Source of the DNA: Curtobacterium sp. MCBA15_009
GTDB lineage: Bacteria > Actinomycetota > Actinomycetes > Actinomycetales > Microbacteriaceae
NCBI RefSeq assembly: GCF_001864895.1
Contig: NZ_MJGO01000037.1
Span: forward strand, 604,759 to 668,758
Reading direction: 5' to 3'
Length of the DNA: 64,000 nt
Notes under the pieces: generated by a model
The model's database searches: none
What the model saw: the letters and a program-made list of their open reading frames with translations, nothing else
What the model was told of the DNA's origin: nothing
In this document: one piece after another, positions 33,818 through 42,792 of the stretch
Layout of the letters: each line of letters opens with the position of its first letter
How positions within the stretch are numbered: position 1 is the first letter of the stretch
Made by a program: the position numbers and the translations under genes

Positions 33818-34861
33818 ATGACCTACATCGCCAGCGACGACCGCTACGACTCGATGACGTACCGCCGCACCGGCCGCTCGGGCCTCGACCTGCCGCTGCT
33901 CTCCCTCGGGTACTGGCACAACTTCGGGGACGACGTGCCCTTCGAGACCCAGCGCGCCATCAGCCGCCGGGCGTTCGACCTCGGCATCACCCACCACGAC
34001 CTCGCGAACAACTACGGGCCGCCCTACGGCGCCGCCGAGGTCAACTTCGGTCGCTTGATGCGTGAGGACTTCCGGCCCTACCGCGACGAGATGATCGTCT
34101 CGACGAAGGCCGGCTGGGACATGTGGCCCGGCCCGTACGGCCAGGGCGGCGGGTCGCGCAAGTACGTGCTCGCCTCGCTCGACCAGTCGCTGCAGCGCAC
34201 CGGCCTGGACTACGTCGACGTCTTCTACTCGCACCGACTCGACGCGTCGACCCCGCTCGAGGAGACCATGGGCGCCCTGCACACCGCCGTGCAGCAGGGC
34301 AAGGCGCTGTACGTCGGGATCTCGTCGTACGACGCCGAGCGCAGCCGCCAGGCCGTCGAGATCCTGCGCGACCTCGGCACGCCGCTGCTCATCCACCAGC
34401 CCTCGTACTCGATGCTCAACCGCTGGATCGAGACCGAGGGGCTGCTCGACGCCGCCGGCGAGCTCGGCTTCGGCGTCATCGGCTTCACCGCGCTGGCGCA
34501 GGGGCTGCTCACCGGCAAGTACCTGGACGGCGTACCCGACGACTCCCGTGCGGCAGCGGGCAAGTCCCTCGACGCGTCGAGCATCACGCCCGAGGTCGTC
34601 GAGCACCTCCGTGCCCTGAACGACGTCGCGGCCGCCCGCGGGCAGTCCCTCGCGCAGCTCGCCCTGGCCTGGGCGCTCCGCGACGAGCGCGTGACCTCGC
34701 TCGTGATCGGGGCGTCGAAGGTGTCCCAGCTCGAGGACAACGTCGCCGCGCTGTCGAACACCACGTTCACCGACGCGGAGCTCCGCACCATCGACGAGCA
34801 CACCGTCGGCATCGCCGACGTCGACCTGTGGGCGGGGGCGCGCGCCGGCGAGGTCTCCTGA
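33818..34861 (+). CDS. Aldo/keto reductase, YghZ/GPR-like
   Basis: A 347-residue (beta/alpha)8 NADPH-dependent reductase with the full catalytic tetrad Asp61 (HHDLANNYG), Tyr66, Lys97 (VSTKAGW) and His139 (VFYSHR). The GPPYGAAEVNFGRL insert after the tetrad Tyr is typical of the E. coli YghZ / L-glyceraldehyde-3-phosphate reductase group, which detoxifies methylglyoxal and related aldehydes. Ends 13 nt before a perfect 42-bp palindrome. Confidence 0.92.
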   Translation: MTYIASDDRYDSMTYRRTGRSGLDLPLLSLGYWHNFGDDVPFETQRAISRRAFDLGITHHDLANNYGPPYGAAEVNFGRLMREDFRPYRDEMIVSTKAGWDMWPGPYGQGGGSRKYVLASLDQSLQRTGLDYVDVFYSHRLDASTPLEETMGALHTAVQQGKALYVGISSYDAERSRQAVEILRDLGTPLLIHQPSYSMLNRWIETEGLLDAAGELGFGVIGFTALAQGLLTGKYLDGVPDDSRAAAGKSLDASSITPEVVEHLRALNDVAAARGQSLAQLALAWALRDERVTSLVIGASKVSQLEDNVAALSNTTFTDAELRTIDEHTVGIADVDLWAGARAGEVS

Positions 34862-34874
34862 CCGGTGGCGCAGC

Positions 34875-34916
34875 GGACGGGAGGCCCGTGGCGGCGCCGC
34901 CACGGGCCTCCCGTCC
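34875..34916. repeat. Palindromic hairpin, GGAGGCCCGTGG subfamily (copy 4)
   Basis: A perfect 42-bp palindrome; half-site GGACGGGAGGCCCGTGGCGG plus C. It follows the aldo/keto reductase and probably terminates it. The GGACGGGAGGC edge is shared with other copies, while the inner part differs (CCGTGGCGG instead of GCGGTGCC). Confidence 0.9.
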
Positions 34917-34966
34917 GTCCACCGCTGCCGACGCACCGTGACCGGTCCGGTTGGTACGATGGGCGC

Positions 34967-35078
34967 AGTTCAGAACACGCAGTGTGTACCTACCGGACGC
35001 CGGCACCCCGGCGGACAACGGCGGCACCCGATGGGTCCGCCTCCGCCGAACCGGGACGGGCCGAGAAGGCACGACCCG
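34967..35078 (+). other. ~110-nt leader of the MFS gene (uncertain)
   Basis: TACGAT at 34955-34960 is a plausible -10 box, placing a start near 34967 and leaving a GC-rich leader of about 110 nt before ATG 35079. The leader holds short inverted repeats such as ACGCCGG/CCCGGCG but no known riboswitch that I recognise. An in-frame ATG at 34959 would extend the protein by Arg/Pro-rich sequence unlike an MFS N-terminus, so I treat it as untranslated. Confidence 0.3.
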
Positions 35079-36314
35079 ATGCTCCAGACACGCCCCGACG
35101 CGGCCCCCGCCGCCGCCCCCTCGCTCGTCTCCCTCGCCGGCCGGTGGTACTTCCCGGTGGCGTTCATCGCCCGGCTGCCGTTCGCCATGATGGTCGTCGG
35201 CGTCCTGACGCTCGTCGTCGCCGCCCGTGACTCGGTGGCGCTCGGCGGGGTGAACTCCGCCTCCGTCGGCATCGGTGCCGCGGTCTTCGGGCCGCTGGTC
35301 GGCGCCGCGGCCGACCGGTTCGGCCAGCGGGCCGTGCTCGTCCCCGTCGGCCTGGTGAACGCGGCGCTCCTCGGGGCGTTCCCCTTCGTCGTCAGCGGCA
35401 GCGCGCCCGACCTCGCCGTGCTCGCGACGGCGTTCTGCATCGGCGCGTCCGCGCCGCAGGTCGCGCCGATGTCCCGCACCCGGCTCGTCGCGATCATCCG
35501 GCAGCGCATGCGGCCCGAACGACACGAGAAGACCCTCAGCGGCACGATGGCGTACGAGTCGGCCGCCGACGAGACCGTCTTCATCATCGGACCGTTCCTG
35601 GTCGGCATCCTCGCCAGCGCGATCGCCCCCTGGGTCGCGGTCGCCGGGGCGTCGGTCCTGACCTTCGTGTTCGTGACGGCCTTCGCGCTGCACCCGACCG
35701 GGCGCCTGGTGCTCGGCCGCGAGCAGCAGACGACCCAGGCACCGGCACGCCAGCTCCTGCGGCCCCGGCTCGTCGTGGTCGTCGTCGGGATCCTCGGCGT
35801 CGGGCTGTTCTTCGGCTCGACCCTGACCGCCCTGACCGCCTTCATGGAGGTCCACGGGCAGGCCTCGCAGGCCGGGCTCCTCTACGGCCTGATGGGCATC
35901 GGCTCGGCGGGGCTCGCGCTCGGGTCGGCGGCGTTCCCGCAGGCGTTCGGGCTCGGCTGGCGCTGGCTCGTGTTCGGCGTCGTGCTGCTCGGCGGCGCGA
36001 TCGCGTTCTCGCAGGCCGACTCGGTCGTCGCCGCCGGCATCGTGCTCGCGGTCATGGGCGTCGGCATTGGCCCCACGCTCGTCGCGCAGTACAGCCTCGG
36101 GTCGGACCGCTCGCCGGTCGGCCGCTCGGCGACGACCATGACGATCCTCGGGTCGGCCGTCATCGTCGGGCAGTCGATCGCCTCGGCCGTGACCGGCGAC
36201 CTCGCCGAGCAGCACGGTGCCACGACGGCGATGGCCGTGCCGGCGGTCGCGGCGGCGGTCGTCGTGCTGGCGGCGGTGGCGAACCTGCTCCTGCCGCGGC
36301 GCACCGCGGCCTGA
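35079..36314 (+). CDS. MFS transporter
   Basis: A 411-residue major-facilitator protein with ~12 helices. The loop between helices 2 and 3 reads GPLVGAAADRFGQRAVLVPVG, a variant of the MFS motif GxxxDRxGRR. A longer central loop (RMRPERHEKTLSGTMAYESAADE) separates the halves. ATG 35079 is preceded by GAGAAGG at about 10 nt. Cargo unknown; the fold and lack of binding motifs suggest drug or metabolite efflux. It converges on mnhG with only 4 nt between stops. Confidence 0.88.
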   Translation: MLQTRPDAAPAAAPSLVSLAGRWYFPVAFIARLPFAMMVVGVLTLVVAARDSVALGGVNSASVGIGAAVFGPLVGAAADRFGQRAVLVPVGLVNAALLGAFPFVVSGSAPDLAVLATAFCIGASAPQVAPMSRTRLVAIIRQRMRPERHEKTLSGTMAYESAADETVFIIGPFLVGILASAIAPWVAVAGASVLTFVFVTAFALHPTGRLVLGREQQTTQAPARQLLRPRLVVVVVGILGVGLFFGSTLTALTAFMEVHGQASQAGLLYGLMGIGSAGLALGSAAFPQAFGLGWRWLVFGVVLLGGAIAFSQADSVVAAGIVLAVMGVGIGPTLVAQYSLGSDRSPVGRSATTMTILGSAVIVGQSIASAVTGDLAEQHGATTAMAVPAVAAAVVVLAAVANLLLPRRTAA

Positions 36315-36318
36315 GCCG

Positions 36319-36672
36319 TCACTCGGTGTCGTCGACCAGCAGGTCCTCGTGCCGGTAGTCGTTCGACCGGAGCCCGGCGCGGGCGATCATGTGCGTCGAC
36401 ACCGGCACCAGGAACAGCTGGAACACCATGATCGGCAGCACGAGCCAGAACGCCGTCCAGGTCCCGACCGCGACGACGATCGCCGCGAGTGACAGCGCCA
36501 GGCCGAGCACCTGCGGCTTCGCCATGGCGTGCAGCCGGACGAGCGGGTCGGGGAAGCGCACGATGCCGATCCCGGCGCCGAGCGACAGCACCGCGCCGAC
36601 GAGCAGCAGCCCGAGTGCGATCCACGCCCGCACGCCGGCACCGTCGAGGTACGCCTCGATGATCTCGGTCAC
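36319..36672 (-). CDS. mnhG: Mrp Na+/H+ antiporter subunit G
   Basis: A 117-residue small subunit with three helices and the typical FPDPLVRLHAMAKPQVLG segment after helix 1. Last gene of the Mrp operon; its ATG overlaps the stop of mnhF by 4 bp. MrpG is needed for assembly of the antiporter complex in the membrane. Confidence 0.93.
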   Translation of the reverse strand: MTEIIEAYLDGAGVRAWIALGLLLVGAVLSLGAGIGIVRFPDPLVRLHAMAKPQVLGLALSLAAIVVAVGTWTAFWLVLPIMVFQLFLVPVSTHMIARAGLRSNDYRHEDLLVDDTE

Positions 36673-37022
36673 GACTGCTCCTGTTCCGCCGCGGGTTCCT
36701 CGGCGCGCTCGGGGGTGGTGACGGTGAGCCCCTCGTCGGACGGGTCGGACGACGGGGTGACGGCCCGGGCGACGGCGATGGTCGCGAAGACGCTCGTCGC
36801 CGCGATGACGACGAGCACCGGGATGCCGGTCAGGTCACGGCGGACCACCATCGCGGCCGCGATCACCACGAGCACGGTCGTCAGGACCATGTCCGAGCCG
36901 ATCATCCGGTCCAGGATGGTCGGCCCGCGCACGATCCGGTACACGGCGAGGGCGAGTGCCGCTCCGAGCAGGGCGAGGACGAGCGCGATGCCGATCCCCA
37001 TGACGACGACGGCGGCGCTCAT
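36669..37022 (-). CDS. mnhF: Mrp Na+/H+ antiporter subunit F
   Basis: A 117-residue three-helix subunit with the conserved YRIVRGPTILDRMIGSDM between helices 1 and 2. The C-terminal 30 residues are acidic and probably disordered. 4-bp overlaps with mnhE upstream and mnhG downstream. MrpF is part of the assembled complex and has been linked to bile-salt and Na+ tolerance in Bacillus. Confidence 0.92.
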   Translation of the reverse strand: MSAAVVVMGIGIALVLALLGAALALAVYRIVRGPTILDRMIGSDMVLTTVLVVIAAAMVVRRDLTGIPVLVVIAATSVFATIAVARAVTPSSDPSDEGLTVTTPERAEEPAAEQEQS

Positions 37023-37600
37023 CGGGTGACCTCCGGTCGGGGCCCGGACAGTTCGGACACGTCCTGCTTCGACCCGAGCGCACGGATGACGAGCGTCTCG
37101 ATGCCGAGCGCCTCCGCGCGGGCGGCCTCGACCTGCTCGTCGCGGTCGGTGTCGATGACGTGCAGCAGCAGGCGCCGGCGGCGCAGGTCGACGTCGGCGA
37201 CGTACGAGCCCGGCACCAGGGCGATCGCGAGGGTCGCCAGCGTGAACGTCATCTCCGCCGTGGTGTGCAGCTGCACGAGCACGATGGAGCTGCGCCGGAC
37301 CCCGCGCGGTCGGACGGCCACCCAGGCCACCCGGAACGACGCGACGACGACGAGCCCGGTCCACACCACGAGGAACCGCAGCGCGTGCACGATCGAGAAC
37401 CGCGTCGACAGCGGTACCGGTGGCAGCGGCAGCGCCTGCGTGGCGAGGAGCGCCACGACCAGCCCGCAGAGCAGCGTGAGCGGCGTCCACGACCCCCACA
37501 GCAGCGCCCACAGCACGGTGAGCCCGGCCACGAGCGGCACGTCGTAGCGCCACGCCACCGCGATGCGGCGGGCGTTCGAGATGCGACGGACGTCGGTCAT
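37019..37600 (-). CDS. mnhE: Mrp Na+/H+ antiporter subunit E
   Basis: A 193-residue subunit with an N-terminal helical hairpin (~20-55), a third helix near 75-95 and the conserved soluble domain with TAEMTFTLATLAIALVPGSYV. Contains HVIDTDRDEQ near the C-terminal end. 4-bp overlaps on both sides. Contributes to the Mrp complex; not itself an ion-conducting subunit in current models. Confidence 0.92.
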   Translation of the reverse strand: MTDVRRISNARRIAVAWRYDVPLVAGLTVLWALLWGSWTPLTLLCGLVVALLATQALPLPPVPLSTRFSIVHALRFLVVWTGLVVVASFRVAWVAVRPRGVRRSSIVLVQLHTTAEMTFTLATLAIALVPGSYVADVDLRRRRLLLHVIDTDRDEQVEAARAEALGIETLVIRALGSKQDVSELSGPRPEVTR

Positions 37601-39348
37601 CGGTCACCTCCGAGCACGGCCTGCACGTAGCGGTCCGGCGACTCGAGCGACTCCGCTGCGCGGGTCGCGTAGCCGTAGAGCGGACCCGCGACGACGGTCA
37701 GGGCGACGGACCCGAGCACCGCGACGGTCGTCACGCCGACGAGCATGCGGGGCAGTCGGACCTTCGTCGGTGCCTCGCCGACCGTCTCGGTCGACCCGGT
37801 GGTCGGACTGGGCCCCGTCCGCCGGTTCCGGTCCGACGCGTCAGCGGCGGAGCGGCCGTGCCGGATGGGAGAGGCGCGGCTCGCGTGGGGTGCGTCGGTG
37901 ACCGTCACCGAGCCTCCCGGGTGGAAGGCCTCGCCCGTCTCCTCGGAGACGGTCAGGGGGGCGGGTTCCGGCGACCGCAGGGCGGCGTGCGGTTCGGCGG
38001 TGGTGACGTGCGGGGCCGCGGCCTCGGCCGCGGGCTTCGGCCGCCAGAAGGCGGCGTCCCACACGCGCATCAGCGCGTACAGGGTGAGCAGGGACGTCAG
38101 CACGCCCGCCGCGATCGTGACGTACGCCATCGGCGAGCCGTCCTGGGCGGCCGCGCGGAACAGTCCGAGCTTGCCGATGAACCCGGAGAACGGCGGGATG
38201 CCTCCGAGGTTGAACGCTGGGATGAGGTAGAGCGCCGCGAGCAGGGGCGCCGCCTTCAGCAAGCCGCCGAGCGACCGGGTCGAGGTGGTCCCGCCGACGC
38301 GTTCCATCAGCCCGGAGACCAGGAACAGCGTGGTCTGCACGACGATGTGGTGCACGGTGTAGAACACGGCGGCGGCGGTGCCCGCCACGGTGCCGAGGCC
38401 GACGCCCATCACCATGAAGCCGATGTGGCTGATCAGGGTGAACGACAGCAGCCGTTTCACGTCGGTCTGCGAGACGGCGCCGAGCACCCCGACCACCATC
38501 GTGAGCACCGCCACCACGAGCAGCACGTTGTTGAGCTGCGAGCCGGGGAAGATCACCGTCTCGAGCCGGATGATCGCGTAGATGCCGACCTTCGTGAGCA
38601 GGCCCGCGAAGACCGCGGTGACCGGTGCCGGTGCCGTCGGGTACGAGTCGGGCAGCCAGAAGGCGAGCGGGAACACCGCCGCCTTGATCCCGAACCCGAT
38701 GAGCAGCATCGTGTGCAGGAGCAGCTGCACGTGCTCGGGCAGGTCGGCGACCCGCTCGCTGATCTGCGCGATGTTGACGGTGCCGGTCGCGCCGTAGACC
38801 AGGCCGATGGCGGCGAGGAAGATCGCCGACGCGATGAGGCTCGTCACGATGTACGTCGTCCCGGCCCGGACGCGCTGCTCGCTGCCGCCGAGGGTGATGA
38901 GCACGTAGCTCGCCACGAGCAGCATCTCGAACGCGACGTAGAGGTTGAACAGGTCGCCGGCGATGAAGGAGTCGAGCACGCCGGCGGCGAGCACGAGGTA
39001 CGTCGGGTAGAAGATCGTGACCGGGGCGTCCTCGTCGTCCGCGGCCAGGCCCTGCCCGATCGAGAACAGCAGGACGAGCAGCAGCACGCTCGCGCTGACG
39101 GTCAGCAGCAGGGCGCTCAGCCGGTCGACCACGAGCGAGATGCCGTACGGGGCGTCCCAGCCGCCGACCTGCACGACGATCGTGCCGTGCCGGTCGACGA
39201 GCACCATGAGCGTCGCGGCGACGGCCAGGGCGACGACGAGCACCACGACGGTGATCGCGCGCTGCAGCTTCTGGTGGCGCAGGAGTCCGAGTGCGACCGC
39301 GGCGCCGAGCAACGGGACGAGGACGAGGAGCGGGGCGAGCCAGGTCAT
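37597..39348 (-). CDS. mnhD: Mrp Na+/H+ antiporter subunit D, with long C-terminal linker
   Basis: A 583-residue antiporter-like subunit related to complex I NuoM/N. Its ~14 helices include the proton-path Glu and Lys helices (AFEMLLVASYVLITLG; GFGIKAAVFPLAFWLPDSYPTAPAPVTAVFAG). It is about 80-90 residues longer than usual. The excess is a hydrophilic Pro/Ala/Ser/Thr-rich linker (~440-535) before the last helix, LPRMLVGVTTVAVLGSVALT. Part of that linker (residues ~490-515) is encoded by a 75-nt sequence that also occurs between genes at 28888. 4-bp overlaps with mnhC and mnhE. Confidence 0.92.
   Translation of the reverse strand: MTWLAPLLVLVPLLGAAVALGLLRHQKLQRAITVVVLVVALAVAATLMVLVDRHGTIVVQVGGWDAPYGISLVVDRLSALLLTVSASVLLLVLLFSIGQGLAADDEDAPVTIFYPTYLVLAAGVLDSFIAGDLFNLYVAFEMLLVASYVLITLGGSEQRVRAGTTYIVTSLIASAIFLAAIGLVYGATGTVNIAQISERVADLPEHVQLLLHTMLLIGFGIKAAVFPLAFWLPDSYPTAPAPVTAVFAGLLTKVGIYAIIRLETVIFPGSQLNNVLLVVAVLTMVVGVLGAVSQTDVKRLLSFTLISHIGFMVMGVGLGTVAGTAAAVFYTVHHIVVQTTLFLVSGLMERVGGTTSTRSLGGLLKAAPLLAALYLIPAFNLGGIPPFSGFIGKLGLFRAAAQDGSPMAYVTIAAGVLTSLLTLYALMRVWDAAFWRPKPAAEAAAPHVTTAEPHAALRSPEPAPLTVSEETGEAFHPGGSVTVTDAPHASRASPIRHGRSAADASDRNRRTGPSPTTGSTETVGEAPTKVRLPRMLVGVTTVAVLGSVALTVVAGPLYGYATRAAESLESPDRYVQAVLGGDR
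37805..37879. repeat. 75-nt dispersed repeat, copy inside mnhD
   Basis: Ungapped match to 28888-28962 at 60 of 75 positions. It is read in antisense as part of mnhD and encodes SRASPIRHGRSAADASD plus eight further residues, with no stop codon. It sits in the hydrophilic linker, where an insertion would be tolerated. Confidence 0.7.
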
Positions 39349-39755
39349 CGGGTCGTCTCCTGTTCGGCGTCGGTGGTGGTCTCCGGGTCCTCGTCGGCCG
39401 GTTCGTCGCGGTCACGGCCGATCGCGACGTCGGCCTCGTCGACCTCGACCTCGTCGGCGCGGGACAGTTGCCACGAGCGGTGGATGAGCGCGAGCAGGAA
39501 CGCGCTCACGGCGAAGGTGATCACGATGGCGGTGAGGGCGAACGCCTGGGGGAGCGGGTCGGTGATGCCGTCGGCGGACTTGCCCACGGGCGGGTCGCCC
39601 GCGGCGCCGGACATCACGAGCAGCAGCAGGTTGAGCGCGTTGCCGAGCAGCAGGAAGCCGAGCAGCATCCGGGTCAGGGACCGTTCGAGCAGCAGGTACA
39701 CGCCGCACGAGAAGAGCACGGCCATCGCGATGACGAGGACGAGGGTGACGGTCAC
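39345..39755 (-). CDS. mnhC: Mrp Na+/H+ antiporter subunit C
   Basis: A 136-residue homolog of NuoK with three helices; the conserved Glu in YLLLERSLTRMLLGFLLLGNALNLLLL is present. The C-terminal 35 residues are acidic (DEVEVDEADVAIGRDRDEPADEDPE). GTG at 39755 overlaps the mnhA stop as GTGA. Required for the antiport function of the complex. Confidence 0.92.
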   Translation of the reverse strand: MTVTLVLVIAMAVLFSCGVYLLLERSLTRMLLGFLLLGNALNLLLLVMSGAAGDPPVGKSADGITDPLPQAFALTAIVITFAVSAFLLALIHRSWQLSRADEVEVDEADVAIGRDRDEPADEDPETTTDAEQETTR

Positions 39756-42664
39756 GTCGCGCTCCCTTCGGGGGTGGGGGCCTGCAGGTTGTCCTGCGCG
39801 GACTCCTCGGTGGTGTCGCGGACCGACGTCGAGGCGTCCTCGAGGCGCTGCCGGTCGACCTCGGCGCCGAGGCTGCGCAGCACGTCGAGGACCAGGCCGA
39901 CGACGACCAGGTAGACGCCGATGTCGAAGAACGTCGCGGTGACGAACTCGACGTGGCCGAGCACGGGGACGGTGGCCTCGAAGAACTCGGAGTACAGGGC
40001 CTCGCGGCCGAAGAACAGCGGGACGATCGCGGTGATCGCCGCCGTCGCGACACCGAGGCCGAGCAGTCGACCGGCGCGTACCGGGGCGGCCGCGCCGAGC
40101 TCCGCCGGGCCGCCGGCCAGGTAGCGGGCGGCCAGGGCGATGCCCGCGACGAGACCGCCGGCGAAGCCGCCGCCGGCCGCGTTGTGCCCGGCGAACAGCA
40201 GGTACACCGACAGCACGATGAGGCCGTGGAACAGCAGGCGGACCACCACGTCGAGCAGGGCGGAGCGACCGGTCGGGATCGCGGCGCTCGTCGGCAGCCA
40301 GGCCCGGGGCTCGCCGTCGGCGCGGCGGCCGTCGGCGGTCAGCTTCTCGGGCAGGTCGCGCAGTCGGGGCAGGGTGTCCTCGCGGGAGTTCACGAAGATC
40401 AGGCTCGCGACGCCGGTGGCCGCGGCGACGACGACGGTCAGCTCGCCGAGGGTGTCCCAGCCGCGCAGGTCGACCAGGGCGACGTTGACGACGTTCAGGC
40501 CGTGGCCGAACGAGCTCGTGAGCGCCGGCAGGTCGGGCCAGATCGGGTCGGCCGTGCGGGCAGACGCCGCGACGACGACGACGACCGCCAGGGTGAGGCC
40601 GGCGAGCCCGGCGAACAGCGCGCGTGCGACGCGGAAGCGCGACGGGTTGGTCGTCGCGATCCGCGGGGGCAGGCGCCGGAGCACCAGGACGAAGGCGATG
40701 AGCGTGACGGTCTCGACGACGAGCTGCGTGAGTGCGAGGTCGACCGCGCCGTGCAGGACGAAGAGCACGGACATGCCGTATCCGGTCACGCCGACCAGGA
40801 CGGCGGCGGCGAACCGGGTCTTCGCGGTGAGCACGGCGATCGCGGCGAAGGCCATCACGAGCACGACGGGGACCTGGCCCCACGAGTCGGCGAACCGGAC
40901 GTGGAACGCCCACGGGCCGCCGACCACCAGGTTGACGAGCGCCCCGGCGACGAACACCGACAGGATGACGGTGAGGTAGTACGGCAGGGACCCCCGCTGC
41001 AGCCCGGCGGTGATGCCCGTCGCGAGCCGGTCGAGTCCGCGCATGAGTCGCCGGTACGTGCCGGCGGCGCTCGGGGACCCCGCCAGCCGGTGCTGGAGCG
41101 CCTCGACCCGACGGCGCAGCAGGAACAGGGCGGTGCCGCCGACCAGTGTCACGGCGGACAGGCCGAGTGCCGGTTCGAGACCGTGCCAGAGCGCCAGGTG
41201 CGGGACGGCCTCGCCGGGCAGCGCGGCGGCGGTCGCGGCGGGCTCGATGCCGTGCGCGACCACCGGGGTGAGCAGGCCGAGTGCGAGCCCGGTGAGCGCG
41301 AGGACGGACGGCACGACCCCGAGGCCGTGCAGGGCGTGCGGCTCGGTCTCGGCGACGCCGTCCTTGCGGGCGAACGCGCCCCAGAGGAAGCGCAGCGAGT
41401 ACGCCACGGTGAGCACCGAGCCGACCGTCACGCCGACGAGCGCGATCCACGCCCACCCGGCGTCGGGACCGTGCAGGGACTCGACGAAGCCGGTGAGCAC
41501 GGCCTCCTTCGCGACGAAGCCGATCGTCGGCGGGATGCCCGCCATCGAGACCAGGGCGAGCACGGCGACGACGGCGAGCCACGGCCGCTTCCGGCCGAGC
41601 CCGCTCAGGCGCCCGAGGTCACGGGTGCCGGTGGTGTGGTCGATCGCGCCGACCACCAGGAAGAGCGTCGACTTGAACGCCGCGTGCGCCACGAGCAGCG
41701 CGACACCGCCGAGCGCGACCGCGGGGGTGCCCCACCCGGCGGCGAGCACGAGGAAGCCGAGCTGGGCCACGGTGCCGTAGGCGAGCAGGAGCTTGAGGTC
41801 GGTCTGCCGGAGTGCGCGGTAGCCGCCGACGAGCATGCCGAGCACCCCGAGCACGGTGATGGTCTCGCGCCAGCCGCCGAGCAGCGCGAACGCCGGGGCG
41901 AGCCGGGCCACCAGGTAGATGCCGGCCTTCACCATGGCGGCGGCGTGCAGGTACGCGCTGACCGGGGTCGGGGCGGCCATCGCAGCGGGGAGCCAGAAGT
42001 GGAACGGCACGATCGCCGACTTCGTGAGTGCGCCGAGCAGCACGAGGACCACCGACACCGACACCATCGCGCCGGTCGGCGGCGCGGCGATGATGCCGGA
42101 CAGCGAGGTCGTGCCCGCCGCGACGGAGAGCATGACGAGGCCGGCGAGCATCGCGAGACCACCGGCCGTCGTGACCACGAGCGCCTGCATGGCGGCGGCG
42201 CGGCTCGCCCGCTTGTCGGCGTCGTGCCCGATGAGCAGGTACGAGAAGACCGTCGTGGCCTCCCACAGCACGAACAGGACGATGACGTCGTCGGCGACGA
42301 CCAGGCCGTACATCGACCCGGCGAATGCCGTGAGGACCCCGGCGAACCGGCCGGTCCCGGGTTCGTCGCGACCGAAGTACGACGCGCAGTAGACGAGCAC
42401 GAGGGCCCCGACGACCGACACCACGAGCGCGAGCACCCACGACAGGGCGTCCATCCGCAGGGCGATCTCGAGGTCGAGTTGCGGCACCCACCGGTGGCGT
42501 TCGACGACGCCGTCGTGCAGGGCCGCGTCGGTCTGCGCGATCGTCAGCACCGCGGCCGCGGCGGGCGCGACGGCGGCGACGAAGAAGACGCGGCGGCCGA
42601 GGACGGGGGTCAGGGCGGGGACGATCAGGGCGACGATCGCGAACACGATGAGGATGGGGACCAT
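39752..42664 (-). CDS. mnhA: Mrp Na+/H+ antiporter subunit A fused to MrpB domain
   Basis: A 970-residue subunit. The NuoL-like part carries the proton-path residues (LFVLWEATTVFSYLLIG; KSAIVPFHFWLPAAMAAPTPVSAYLHAAAMVKAGIYL). The C-terminal ~200 residues are MrpB-like (NVALVDLRGWDTLGELTVVVAAATGVASL ... GHNAAGGGFAGGLVAGIALAARYL), explaining why no separate mnhB exists. It uses the proton gradient to expel Na+ (or K+), maintaining pH and salt balance. Excellent Shine-Dalgarno GAGGAGG before ATG 42664. First gene of the operon. Confidence 0.94.
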   Translation of the reverse strand: MVPILIVFAIVALIVPALTPVLGRRVFFVAAVAPAAAAVLTIAQTDAALHDGVVERHRWVPQLDLEIALRMDALSWVLALVVSVVGALVLVYCASYFGRDEPGTGRFAGVLTAFAGSMYGLVVADDVIVLFVLWEATTVFSYLLIGHDADKRASRAAAMQALVVTTAGGLAMLAGLVMLSVAAGTTSLSGIIAAPPTGAMVSVSVVLVLLGALTKSAIVPFHFWLPAAMAAPTPVSAYLHAAAMVKAGIYLVARLAPAFALLGGWRETITVLGVLGMLVGGYRALRQTDLKLLLAYGTVAQLGFLVLAAGWGTPAVALGGVALLVAHAAFKSTLFLVVGAIDHTTGTRDLGRLSGLGRKRPWLAVVAVLALVSMAGIPPTIGFVAKEAVLTGFVESLHGPDAGWAWIALVGVTVGSVLTVAYSLRFLWGAFARKDGVAETEPHALHGLGVVPSVLALTGLALGLLTPVVAHGIEPAATAAALPGEAVPHLALWHGLEPALGLSAVTLVGGTALFLLRRRVEALQHRLAGSPSAAGTYRRLMRGLDRLATGITAGLQRGSLPYYLTVILSVFVAGALVNLVVGGPWAFHVRFADSWGQVPVVLVMAFAAIAVLTAKTRFAAAVLVGVTGYGMSVLFVLHGAVDLALTQLVVETVTLIAFVLVLRRLPPRIATTNPSRFRVARALFAGLAGLTLAVVVVVAASARTADPIWPDLPALTSSFGHGLNVVNVALVDLRGWDTLGELTVVVAAATGVASLIFVNSREDTLPRLRDLPEKLTADGRRADGEPRAWLPTSAAIPTGRSALLDVVVRLLFHGLIVLSVYLLFAGHNAAGGGFAGGLVAGIALAARYLAGGPAELGAAAPVRAGRLLGLGVATAAITAIVPLFFGREALYSEFFEATVPVLGHVEFVTATFFDIGVYLVVVGLVLDVLRSLGAEVDRQRLEDASTSVRDTTEESAQDNLQAPTPEGSAT

Positions 42665-42792
42665 CGGGCACCTCCTCGGGTCGGGCTGGAGTCCGGCTCA
42701 CTGGGCCCTCACAGCTTACGAAGAGCGCCATGTGGAGAACCTGTGCGACCGGACAGGCGGGCCGCGCCCGGTCGACGCGACGACCCGAGCCC

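Noticed and set aside
34938-35078. Longer N-terminus for the MFS protein starting at GTG 34938 or ATG 34959
   Set aside because: The added residues are Arg/Pro/Gly-rich and unlike any MFS start; ATG 35079 has a ribosome site and precedes the first helix directly.
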